Assembly: GCA_903864435.1 (NCBI GenBank)
Contig: CAIPFY010000080.1
Span: forward strand, 1 to 33,178
Reading direction: 5' to 3'
Source of the DNA: an uncultured Chloroflexota bacterium
GTDB taxonomy: Bacteria; Chloroflexota; Anaerolineae; Aggregatilineales; Phototrophicaceae
Length of the DNA stretch: 33,178 nucleotides
Numbering within the stretch: the stretch's first letter is position 1; each line of letters begins with the position of its first letter. Positions 24,693 to 32,047 of the stretch are shown here, piece after piece. A program made the position numbers and the translations under genes. The notes under the pieces are model-generated. The model was not told where the DNA came from. It ran no database searches and saw only the letters and a program-made list of their open reading frames with translations.

Positions 24693-25590
24693 GATAGAAA
24701 TCCCCCTGATCGTCGTAGTAAGTTGCACCAGATTGCGCTGTGTCGGCCAATTTATTGGCGTAGCCGCTGTCTGAAAGCTCGTATTGCGAAGTACCATCTT
24801 CTTGCGGGAGTTCGTTCATAAACTTGTTTTGAACGCCGGTGGTTTTGCAAACCCACCCCTTTTGGTCTTCCACCTGAAATGGCACATCGTTGAATTCCAG
24901 CGGGTAGACATTAGTATAGGGAGGGACGGCGTAAAGGCGCTTCTCGCGCCCTGCCGAAAGTAACGTCAAGTGGGCGGCCTGATGCAGCTTAGGCGTATCC
25001 CAGCGCGGAATGGGGCTGGGGCTGATAATGTAGCGCCCATTCACCAGTGACGGATAGCTCGCGCCCTGTATGTACTGCCGGTAACGAACCAACTGTTCAT
25101 ACAGCAACAACCACATCTGCCCGTAATCGGCATCGGCGTGCAGTTGATGCGCTTTGGACATATCGGCAGTCACCCCGCGCAGAGGTTCCGGGTCAGGCAC
25201 TTGCAGCACCAGTGTTTGACCTTCCAGCATAATTTCTTCGGGGATGCGGTGGCGGCTTTGCAAAATGGTCGCCTGTAGCGTGTCAATCGTAGTCTTAGCG
25301 CCACTCATCGTAGTAATGAACCGGCGCAAGTTAGCCGCATTCACCGAGTCATCCGCGCCCTGATCGATCACCTTCACCACGCTTTCCGGCCCCACCAGAC
25401 TCAGCGTCACCTGCAACCCGCCCGTCCCCCAACCGCGTGCAATCGGCAGTTCGCGGCTGGCATATGGCACTTGATAACCGGGAATCGCAATCGCTTTCAG
25501 AATGCGGCGGCGCAATTCGCGCTTGGCATGGGCATCCAAGAACGCATAGCTGTAGTCCTGCCGCTGCTGTGCCAGATCAGCGAGTTTCAT
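24652..25590 (-). CDS. phnJ: C-P lyase subunit PhnJ, lacking most Fe-S cysteines
   Basis: This 312-residue protein aligns with PhnJ, the radical SAM enzyme that breaks the C-P bond, through the usual conserved blocks 'IPGYQVPYASRELPIARGWG', 'VIDQGADDSVNAANLR' and 'GREKRLYAVPPYTNV'. In E. coli the cluster and thiyl residues form a C-x2-C-x21-C-x5-C motif (Cys241, 244, 266, 272). Here the matching positions read Cys248, Thr251, Leu272 and Ala278, and the flanking residues still align in frame ('TGVQNKFMNEL', 'ELSDSGYANKL'). No frameshift or alternative cysteine codons explain this. A tail of about 35 residues, ending in a Pro-rich stretch, overlaps phnK. The protein may be inactive as a lyase, use other chemistry or form a scaffold. 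Confidence 0.9.
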   Translation of the reverse strand: MKLADLAQQRQDYSYAFLDAHAKRELRRRILKAIAIPGYQVPYASRELPIARGWGTGGLQVTLSLVGPESVVKVIDQGADDSVNAANLRRFITTMSGAKTTIDTLQATILQSRHRIPEEIMLEGQTLVLQVPDPEPLRGVTADMSKAHQLHADADYGQMWLLLYEQLVRYRQYIQGASYPSLVNGRYIISPSPIPRWDTPKLHQAAHLTLLSAGREKRLYAVPPYTNVYPLEFNDVPFQVEDQKGWVCKTTGVQNKFMNELPQEDGTSQYELSDSGYANKLADTAQSGATYYDDQGDFYHAGYLKPPVIPPI

Positions 25591-26693
25591 GGTTGCACCT
25601 GCTGCATGTTTTCATGGTTAGACTGCGGCGGCGGCGTGTCGTTGGTATAGAAGGTTGAAATCACCTTGCGCACCGAGTCCATACTGCTGGCAAAAGTTAC
25701 ATAGTGCGGCAGTTTGAAATGGATGCAGAAGCCGGATGACTCCACCGGTTCGGTGTGATACATCACGAATTCTTCCTCATGCGCCGGATGCGGCTCACGG
25801 TTGTTCATCTCCATATCCAGCGTGGAGGCCGCGATCAGCTTCACTTCATTCCAGCCCAGTGTGGCGGCAAAACCCAGTTGAAAACTGCTTTTGCCATCAT
25901 CACCACCGCTGGAAATGACTTCTGCTTGGCTGACGCGCACCCGCCCCGCGCTGAACACCTCACCTGTCACCGGATGCCGCAGCCCCACTTCGGCATAACC
26001 CAAACGAAGCTCATTGACGGTAGGGTGGATCAGGCCGTAACCGCGCATGCTGGCATACCCCAACGCCAGCACGCCGCCCGTATCGGCACGCGCTAATGCC
26101 TGTAAGCGGTGGGCGCGGGGTGCAGGGAACAGCACCACGTCCGTTGTCACATCAGGCACTGCCGCTGGTTCTGTCTGGTCAGCATCCAGCGCCGGCAGCA
26201 ACCCCTGCGAACGCTGCCAATCGGCAACTACCGGATACGTGGGAGGTGCGGGATTTTCGGCCTGCGGCGCGGGCGGCGCGTCATCTTCGCGGATTCCATC
26301 CAGCACATCCAACCGCAGCAAACGATGGCTGTAATCCAACGTTGGGCCAAGCACCTGCCCACCGGGAATATCCTTAAAGGCAGCCGAAATGCGCCGCACC
26401 GTCAAGACTTCGCCTGCGGTGACTGGTTCGGCATAGGCGAGGCGCGGTTGCGTGGAACGATAAGCACGCAGCAGCAAGACCGCCTCGTATACATCACCAC
26501 CGGTCTGCGCCAATGCCAGCGCCGCCAACTCTGGCGAATATAATGATCCTTCACCAATGACCTTATCCAGCAAAAAAGGAAGCTGTTTCTGGATCAGTTG
26601 AATCGCTTCCGGGGTCAACTTGCCGAGCATAGCTTGATAGAACTGCTCAGCATGTTGTATGGCATCTTCGCCACCGCGTGCTGCTACATACAT
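25587..26693 (-). CDS. phnI: C-P lyase subunit PhnI
   Basis: This 368-residue PhnI is the nucleosidase-like subunit that, with PhnG, H and L, swaps adenine of ATP for the phosphonate. Typical stretches are 'MYVAARGGEDAIQHAEQFY' at the N-terminus, 'RGYGLIHPTVNELRLGYAEV' in the middle and 'HYVTFASSMDSVRKV' near the end. The length is close to that of the E. coli protein (about 354). A Pro/Ala-rich insert lies near residues 140-160. It overlaps phnJ by 4 bp and follows phnH by 14 bp, consistent with stoichiometric synthesis of the core complex. Confidence 0.93.
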   Translation of the reverse strand: MYVAARGGEDAIQHAEQFYQAMLGKLTPEAIQLIQKQLPFLLDKVIGEGSLYSPELAALALAQTGGDVYEAVLLLRAYRSTQPRLAYAEPVTAGEVLTVRRISAAFKDIPGGQVLGPTLDYSHRLLRLDVLDGIREDDAPPAPQAENPAPPTYPVVADWQRSQGLLPALDADQTEPAAVPDVTTDVVLFPAPRAHRLQALARADTGGVLALGYASMRGYGLIHPTVNELRLGYAEVGLRHPVTGEVFSAGRVRVSQAEVISSGGDDGKSSFQLGFAATLGWNEVKLIAASTLDMEMNNREPHPAHEEEFVMYHTEPVESSGFCIHFKLPHYVTFASSMDSVRKVISTFYTNDTPPPQSNHENMQQVQP

Positions 26694-26707
26694 AACCGGC
26701 TCTTTTC

Positions 26708-27259
26708 CTAAGTGCTGCTTCGTTCCACTTGCACACTGCGCGGCAGTCCCACAATGCGCTGTTCATCCACGAAATACACATCCCAACCCAGCGGGTAGCG
26801 GCAAACTGCGCTCCGTAACAACCAGAAATCAGCCGGTATGCCATCCAGTTGTATTGTCTGCTGCCCCAAAATGCCGGGGCCATGCAGGATGTACCCTGCC
26901 CCGATCCCGATCTGGCAGCCAATCACCAGCGTAGATGCTGCATCCGGGTACAGCAGCGTGCCGGTGCTGCACTGATGAAGCCCATCGAGATTTGCCGCGT
27001 CCAGCACTGGATAGAAATGATAGGCCGCTTTCGCTGCCGGCTGCGCTCTGGCACCGGTCTGTGCAAGGTTTTCCGCGATGACCGCATCGGGTGTGAAATA
27101 GCTGGTTTCCAGATCAAGCAAAGTCACGCCAATCAGCGACAGCGCATGACCATCTGCTGGCAGCGTATAAACACGCCCCGGATAGCTCAAAGCCCACATC
27201 AGCGCCAAAAAGGTATCACGCGCCTGTGCTTCCGATGGGGTATAAGCCGGTACAGCCAT
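26708..27259 (-). CDS. phnH: C-P lyase subunit PhnH
   Basis: This 183-residue core subunit of the C-P lyase complex carries the usual 'ARDTFLALMWALSYPGRVYT' start, a central 'LLDLETSYFTPD' strand and 'LHGPGILGQQTIQLDGIP' before the C-terminus. The length is near the family norm (about 194). It shares one base with the phnG stop (TGATG), so it is coupled to it. No catalytic site is known in PhnH; it is structural in the PhnGHIJ core. Confidence 0.9.
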   Translation of the reverse strand: MAVPAYTPSEAQARDTFLALMWALSYPGRVYTLPADGHALSLIGVTLLDLETSYFTPDAVIAENLAQTGARAQPAAKAAYHFYPVLDAANLDGLHQCSTGTLLYPDAASTLVIGCQIGIGAGYILHGPGILGQQTIQLDGIPADFWLLRSAVCRYPLGWDVYFVDEQRIVGLPRSVQVERSST

Positions 27260-27681
27260 CAGAATGTCTCCATTTCGATGCGGGTCGCTTCCACCTGCCG
27301 CAGAAGTTCGTCATCGGTTTGCTGCTGTTCGGTTTGTTGGGTGTGAATAAACTCCTGAATACGCTCAGTTGCAATATCTGCACGCAGCGCCGCATCCAGC
27401 AAAGCAATCGCTACTGCCTGTAGCAAATCTCGGCCCACAACCGCCGCATAGCCTTCGACACCGTTCTCCAGTCGCACCCATGCTTCTGCCACCAACACCT
27501 CGCCCAGATGAAACCGTGTTCCCTGCGCACTATCGGTATAGGGGAGCATAACCAACCCCGTCCGGTTTTCCAGTACAGAAACACTGCCCAGTGCAGGGAT
27601 TACGTCATCAGCCAGTTCTTTCACCCTGCCGGATGGAGCATGAGTCAAAGTGGACAAATCGTGAAAATGAACCGCATTCAT
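27259..27681 (-). CDS. phnG: C-P lyase subunit PhnG
   Basis: This is a 140-residue PhnG, recognised by 'RFHLGEVLVAEAWVRLENG', 'VVGRDLLQAVAIALLDAALR' and the 'VEATRIEMETF' C-terminus. The start at 27681 has an AAAGGA site 9 bases upstream and clears the stem-loop at 27718-27744. The open frame continues to 27750 but would translate that hairpin. The N-terminal 25 residues are diverged from typical PhnG. It opens the gene block for the C-P lyase core, downstream of the transporter genes. Confidence 0.85.
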   Translation of the reverse strand: MNAVHFHDLSTLTHAPSGRVKELADDVIPALGSVSVLENRTGLVMLPYTDSAQGTRFHLGEVLVAEAWVRLENGVEGYAAVVGRDLLQAVAIALLDAALRADIATERIQEFIHTQQTEQQQTDDELLRQVEATRIEMETF

Positions 27682-27717
27682 CAAACGAAATCCTTTAGAA
27701 GCATAATTGAGCATGAA

Positions 27718-27744
27718 GGGGGAGTGTTGCAATAACACCCCCCC
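27718..27744 (-). promoter_or_regulatory. Stem-loop between phnD and phnG
   Basis: GGGGG-A-GTGTT pairs with AACAC-C-CCCCC around a 5-base loop (one mismatch). It lies 32 bp past the phnD stop and before phnG. As in the two other operons, it has no T-run and sits directly downstream of the binding-protein gene, so it may stabilise the phnCED message or reduce read-through into phnG. Confidence 0.65.
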
Positions 27745-27775
27745 TCCCATTTCATTAGTCGCTAACGAAGAGTAT

Positions 27776-28819
27776 TTAGCGTTTGGTCAGATCCAAATCC
27801 AGCTTTTCAGCGATGACGCGCAGGGGGTTGTACAGCGCATCAATGTTGGGCAGGCTGCTGTCAATAAGGGTCGGATCCATGTAGAAGCGGGTGATGGCAT
27901 CCACATTGGCCTGATCGTTGGCGATATTCAGCAGGGCGGCCTTCACCGCGTCCTTGAAGGTCTGGGGCAGGCTTGTGCTGACCGCGAACGGGGTCTGGGG
28001 GATCAACGGCGACTGATGGAAGACGGCGATGTCGCCTTCGGGGCATTCATCGTAAATCTTCATGATCTGTTCTTCGGTCATGACCGAGTGGAACGGATTC
28101 TGCGACTTATCTTCGCTGGTGATACCGCAAATCTTCAGACCGGCTTCCTTCACCTGATCCACGAGGTTGTCATCGAAGGTCGCGCCGGCAACGGTTGTGC
28201 CATTGGCAACCGCCAACACAGCCGACGGGTGGTTGCCGGCGAAAGTCGCGGTGAAGAACGTGTCCAGCTGATCCTTCGAGTCGAAGGTCATCGCGTTCAT
28301 GATATCGGTCGCCGGAACCAGATAGCCGCTGGTTGAAGCGGGATCGGTAAACGCGAAGGTCTGGCCCTGAAGATCGGCAATACTCTTGATACCCGAACCC
28401 TTCTTGGTGAACATCAGGCTGTAGTAGCCGGGGATGACACCCAGATTCACGGTCGTGCTGTAGTTGCCAACGGCAATCGCTTCAGCATTGGCGATCTGCG
28501 CGGCCAGTGTGTACGAGAACGGGCCGACTTCAAACGCATCGGCACGACCGGCACGCATGGCTTCGACTACAGCGTTGTAGCTGGTGCCGGTGATGATGAC
28601 CGTGCGCACGCCGAGGGTGGTTTCCAGATACGAACGCAGGGGTTCAGCCGCTGCAATAGCCTTCTCCACATTGTCGCCCGGATACACACCGATGATAAAG
28701 GTCTCCGGCCAACCGGTACGATCCACAGGTTCCGGTGTGGCTTCCTGCGCCGCCACCAGACCCACACTCAACAAAGTCACAACCAACAACGCCAGCAAAA
28801 CCAAGCTCAACTTCTTCAT
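27776..28819 (-). CDS. phnD: Phosphonate-binding protein PhnD
   Basis: This is a 347-residue secreted phosphonate binder. Residues 1-24 form a Sec signal peptide (MKKL, hydrophobic core, then VAAQ) without a lipobox cysteine. The mature part has the PhnD hallmarks 'GTSYNAVVEAMRAGRADAFE', 'GPFSYTLA' and 'TFAFTDPASTSGYLVPA', which form the phosphonate pocket. ATG 28819 has a GGAG site 7 bases upstream. It is the third gene of the operon, after phnC and phnE, and is followed by a stem-loop. Confidence 0.92.
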   Translation of the reverse strand: MKKLSLVLLALLVVTLLSVGLVAAQEATPEPVDRTGWPETFIIGVYPGDNVEKAIAAAEPLRSYLETTLGVRTVIITGTSYNAVVEAMRAGRADAFEVGPFSYTLAAQIANAEAIAVGNYSTTVNLGVIPGYYSLMFTKKGSGIKSIADLQGQTFAFTDPASTSGYLVPATDIMNAMTFDSKDQLDTFFTATFAGNHPSAVLAVANGTTVAGATFDDNLVDQVKEAGLKICGITSEDKSQNPFHSVMTEEQIMKIYDECPEGDIAVFHQSPLIPQTPFAVSTSLPQTFKDAVKAALLNIANDQANVDAITRFYMDPTLIDSSLPNIDALYNPLRVIAEKLDLDLTKR

Positions 28820-28871
28820 TCAGCATCTCCTGATTTACGTATCAATAACGATTGCTCACCACTACGCCGTG

Positions 28872-29774
28872 CTAAATAAATCGCTGGCGTAGATAGCTGC
28901 TGAAACGATCAATGATGGTGACAGCGATCACCAGCACAAGAGCTGTCCCCATCAACTTCTGATAGGCGCTGGTTCCCATATACTCGAACAACTTGTACCC
29001 CACGCCCCCCGCCCCGACATAACCGAGGATGGTGGCGCTGCGCACGTTATGCTCGAAATACACAATTGAGTACGAAATAAGCAGCGGGAGCGCCTGCGGA
29101 ATCACACCGTAGATGAACACTTGAATGCCCCCGGAACCGGTGGCACGAACAGCCAGTACCTGCTGCGGATCAATCTGCTCGATAGCTTCCGCATACAAGC
29201 GGGACAGCGACCCAATCGTGCTGAACACCAATGCGAGTACACCCGTGAATGGGCCAAGCCCTACAGCAGCGACAAACAATAGGGCATAGACCAATTCAGG
29301 AATGGAACGTAGGAAATTGAGAACAAAGCGAACGGATTGGTAGATCACTGGATGCGGGGACACGTTGCGTGCAGCCAGCAAGCTGATGGGCATGGCGACC
29401 AGCACCGCGCCAACTGTGCCAATCACCGCCATTTGCACCGTTTCAATCACGCTGGATACCACCACCGGCCAACCCAGCTCCATCTCAGTGCCCAAAATGT
29501 TGTAAGTCACTTTGGTTCCGCGCATCAGTTCAAATTCAGGCGGGAACATGCGTGAAACCAGATCGCCCATCGCGCCAAGTGCGTCGAACACACCGCGAAC
29601 GCGGTTAATTTCGCTTGGGCGAGATGCGTTCCAACTCCACGCCAAAATACCCATCAGAATTACGATCAGCAACAATCCACGTAGCGTGATCGAGGGAAAT
29701 GGACGAAGCAGTTTCTCACGAATTACTTCCGGGTTTACAGGAGCAGAGGGTAACAGGTGTCCGGGAGTGGTCAT
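28872..29774 (-). CDS. phnE: Phosphonate ABC permease PhnE
   Basis: This is a 300-residue membrane protein. A long polar N-terminus (to about residue 28) leads into 'LRGLLLIVILMGILAWSW', and about five more hydrophobic segments follow. The EAA-like loop around 'AVRATGSGGIQVFIYGVIPQ' matches phosphonate permeases. There is only one PhnE, so it should form a homodimer. It starts 2 bp after the phnC stop. The phosphonate family is clear; the range of phosphonates carried is not. Confidence 0.9.
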   Translation of the reverse strand: MTTPGHLLPSAPVNPEVIREKLLRPFPSITLRGLLLIVILMGILAWSWNASRPSEINRVRGVFDALGAMGDLVSRMFPPEFELMRGTKVTYNILGTEMELGWPVVVSSVIETVQMAVIGTVGAVLVAMPISLLAARNVSPHPVIYQSVRFVLNFLRSIPELVYALLFVAAVGLGPFTGVLALVFSTIGSLSRLYAEAIEQIDPQQVLAVRATGSGGIQVFIYGVIPQALPLLISYSIVYFEHNVRSATILGYVGAGGVGYKLFEYMGTSAYQKLMGTALVLVIAVTIIDRFSSYLRQRFI

Positions 29775-29776
29775 CG

Positions 29777-30598
29777 TTAAATGCCCCCTACAGCCTGATT
29801 AGAAACAACCCCTTGCCAACCCATGTTCTGAGCCGGAGTCTCGACTAAGGGATGCGTATGCTTATCAAAGCGATAGATGCGATCCAGTATCGCAGAGGTC
29901 AAGCCATCTGGTGCGCCATCATAAACCACTACGCCCTGCGCGATGCCGATAATCCGGTCACAGTATTCTTTGGCAAGTTCGACATGATGAATGTTAATCA
30001 GCGTGAGTACGCCAACTTCGCGGGCAACCCGCGCTAAATCGGCCATCACCTGCTGCGAGAGTTCAGGGTCAAGGCTGGCAACGGGTTCATCCGCCAGCAG
30101 AATTTTAGGTTCCTGCGCGATGGCCCGTGCAATCGAAACACGTTGTTTCTCGCCACCCGACAAGCGATCAGCGCGGAAAGTGGCGCGATGTAGCATATTC
30201 ACACGTTCAAGGCTCTTGAGCGCAAGCTCACGATGCTCGCGGCTAAAATAGCCCACGAAACTACCAATGCCTGTGTTATAGCCTAACCGCCCGGTCAACA
30301 CATTGGTAATCACCGGCAGCCGTTCAACAAGGTTGTATTCTTGCCAGATGAAACCGATGTAGCGACGCGCCTTGCGAAGTTGGCCGCCACCCATCGCCGT
30401 AATGTTTTCACCATCCAACAACACCTGTCCGCTGGATGCAGGCTGAAGCCCGTTAATGCAGCGCAGTAGAGTGGATTTGCCCGCACCGGAACGACCAATA
30501 ATCGCCACAATTTCTCCGGCGGAAGCCTGCAAAGAAATGGACTTCAGAGCTTCGTTCCCATTCGGATATATAACTTGCAAATCTTTGACTTCGAGCAT
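29777..30598 (-). CDS. phnC: Phosphonate ABC ATPase PhnC
   Basis: This 273-residue ATPase has Walker A GRSGAGKST (about residues 37-45), the signature LSGGEKQRVSIARAI, Walker B ILLADEPVASLD and an H-loop region 'INIHHVELAKEYCDRIIG', all typical of PhnC. ATG 30598 gives the family N-terminus (MLEVKDLQVIYPNG). The open frame reaches 30676 but that part is upstream leader. It is the first gene of the 13-gene phosphonate operon, with about 130 bp of control region behind it. Confidence 0.9.
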   Translation of the reverse strand: MLEVKDLQVIYPNGNEALKSISLQASAGEIVAIIGRSGAGKSTLLRCINGLQPASSGQVLLDGENITAMGGGQLRKARRYIGFIWQEYNLVERLPVITNVLTGRLGYNTGIGSFVGYFSREHRELALKSLERVNMLHRATFRADRLSGGEKQRVSIARAIAQEPKILLADEPVASLDPELSQQVMADLARVAREVGVLTLINIHHVELAKEYCDRIIGIAQGVVVYDGAPDGLTSAILDRIYRFDKHTHPLVETPAQNMGWQGVVSNQAVGGI

Positions 30599-30730
30599 TG
30601 GATAAACCCCATACTTTCGGCGAAGGTCATCGCCTACCAGCGGGACGATGAAGCCACTGTAACAGGGGTATATCAAGTGAAAGTGAAATGTTATTTAAGA
30701 ATGTAGACTTAAACACAAGACAAAACTTAA
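30599..30730 (-). promoter_or_regulatory. Control region of the phosphonate operon
   Basis: This 132-bp gap precedes phnC and is AT-rich. On the minus strand it contains the tandem TTTCACTTTCACTT followed by GATATA about 75 bases before the phnC start, a possible promoter with a repeated control element. No phnF-type regulator gene is adjacent. The exact hexamers cannot be fixed by eye. Confidence 0.35.
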
Positions 30731-31030
30731 CGAGGCGCTGACTTAGCCATTGAAGCAGCGTGGGTTCCTACCACGCTCATGCAAGCGGTCTTGAGCACCC
30801 GTGCGGGCGGTGATGTGGTGCTGGTGGGGAATCAGCCCGTGAGTAAGCAAATTTCACTGGATTTGATCGAGCAGATGATGCGCCGTCAACTCAACATGCA
30901 CGGCTCATGGATGTCCTACTCCGCACCCTTCCCCAGACGGGAATGGTCAGGATCATTGGCGCTAATGCAGGCCGGAAAGCTCGCGCTGGATGCGATCATC
31001 TCGCACCGAATATCACTATCCGAGCTAATG
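30731..31030 (+). pseudogene. Zinc alcohol dehydrogenase (GatD-like), internal/C-terminal fragment
   Basis: An open frame without start codes for about 100 residues matching the Rossmann half of medium-chain sugar-alcohol dehydrogenases: 'GADLAIEAAWVPTTLMQAV', 'GGDVVLVGNQPVSKQISLDL' and 'LDAIISHRISLSEL'. The zinc-binding N-terminal half is missing, a stop codon lies just upstream of 30731, and the frame loses similarity at about 31030 where a winged-helix gene begins. It is a leftover piece with no expected activity. Confidence 0.65.
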
Positions 31031-31034
31031 GGTA

Positions 31035-31617
31035 GGACGCGACTCGTCGGCGATGCGGGCATCGTTGCACCGTCTGGTGTGGGTCGGCGCTGCCGCCGTG
31101 AGTTTCATCACCCGTAAAAAGTTGGGCTGGACACCCGTGCAGGCTGTCGGGGATGTGATGCGGACTGAAGTCGCTACCACGCTGCCAAAAGCGCCCTTCA
31201 AGCCATCTGTTCCGCACAAACAGCCCGTTCTGCCGTGTCCCGCCCTTGCCCCCGCTCCCACCCGCAGTCGCTTCAACGCAACCGACGCGCAGGTCTACGC
31301 AGCGCTGAAGGCCTTGTACGCCAAGATGCTTACGCCCATTCGTGCGACCACGATCGCCACGCAGATCAATCGCTACCGCAACCCGACCCGCGAATCCCTG
31401 CACCGCCTGATGCAGATCGGCGCGGTGAGCATGTGCCATATAAACGACTTCACTTTTGGCTTGACACCGGTGTGCGAAGTCGGCGACCCGCTGCTGACCG
31501 CCACCACTACCCCGCGCAAGCTCAATGCTACGGATTGGCGCGTCTACGATACCCTGAAGCAGCTATGCTGCACGACGCCGCTGGTCTTGAGCGCCGCGCT
31601 GTATGCAGCCCACGCAG
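31035..31617 (+). pseudogene. Winged-helix repeat protein, internal fragment
   Basis: This frame holds one partial and two further winged-helix-like units. Unit 1 (partial) contains 'SLHRLVWVGAAAVSF' and 'LGWTPVQAVGD'. Unit 2 starts 'FNATDAQVYAALKALY' and has 'SLHRLMQIGAVSM' and 'GLTPVCEVGD'. Unit 3 starts 'LNATDWRVYDTLKQL' and is cut at 31617 by a kinase fragment on the other strand. Linkers are Pro/Thr-rich. The gene has lost its start (replaced by the dehydrogenase piece) and its end, which survives in the copy at 722-988. The family is not known to me; a multi-unit DNA-binding protein is inferred. Confidence 0.55.
31512..31617 (+). repeat. 106-bp direct repeat, right copy
   Basis: This is the partner of 731-836, in the same orientation, with about 92% identity. 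Its left side continues naturally into unit 2 of the winged-helix gene. Its right side switches abruptly to a kinase gene after CCCACGCAG, where both sequences share a few bases of microhomology. Confidence 0.9.
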
Positions 31618-31890
31618 CCAGCGCATCACCAAATACGCACCATTGGGATCGCGCCAGTAATCATATAAAGGAACGATATGGAGGTGTTCCAACCGGGCGA
31701 TAATCTGCGCTTCGTTCTCAAATCGGCGCACAAAATCTGGCTGGCTGGCGAAACCGGGGAGGATAATTTTCACAGCAACTTCGCGCCCAACCGTACTTTG
31801 CGTCGCTCGATAGACCGCCCCGAACCCGCCCGCCCCTATCCGCTCGCACAGTTCATAGCCCTTGATGATCTGTCCGCTGAGATCGTCCAT
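31611..31890 (-). pseudogene. Ser/Thr protein kinase, N-terminal fragment
   Basis: The frame from ATG 31890 encodes the first part of a PknB-type kinase. The glycine loop IGAGGFGAVY is followed by VAVKI with the ATP-binding Lys, then FENEAQIIARLEHLHIVPLYDYW and 'GAYLVMRWLRG' at the hinge. After that the gene runs into the winged-helix fragment, so the catalytic HRD loop and DFG motif are missing and no activity is expected. A start further upstream (31938) is possible but less typical. Confidence 0.75.
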
Positions 31891-32047
31891 CGCCGCATAT
31901 ATGAATAATCGCATTATAAGGGTTTTCGAGGGCTGCACAGCCGGGACTCGACCTTTTCCCTACCTGCCTATCCCACCATTTCGTCCACATAATGCGGGTA
32001 TCGCAGCTTGCACTCGGCGACTGCGTTATCGAAAGGACTCGGAAACC

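Noticed and set aside
24652-25590. Frameshift as the cause of the missing PhnJ cysteines
   Set aside because: The residues on both sides of every lost cysteine still align in the same frame, and the other frames of this stretch do not supply the missing cysteines.
31925-31985. tRNA-like stretch on the minus strand (GGTCGAGTCC resembling a T-loop)
   Set aside because: The T-stem does not pair, and no acceptor stem or anticodon arm can be drawn.
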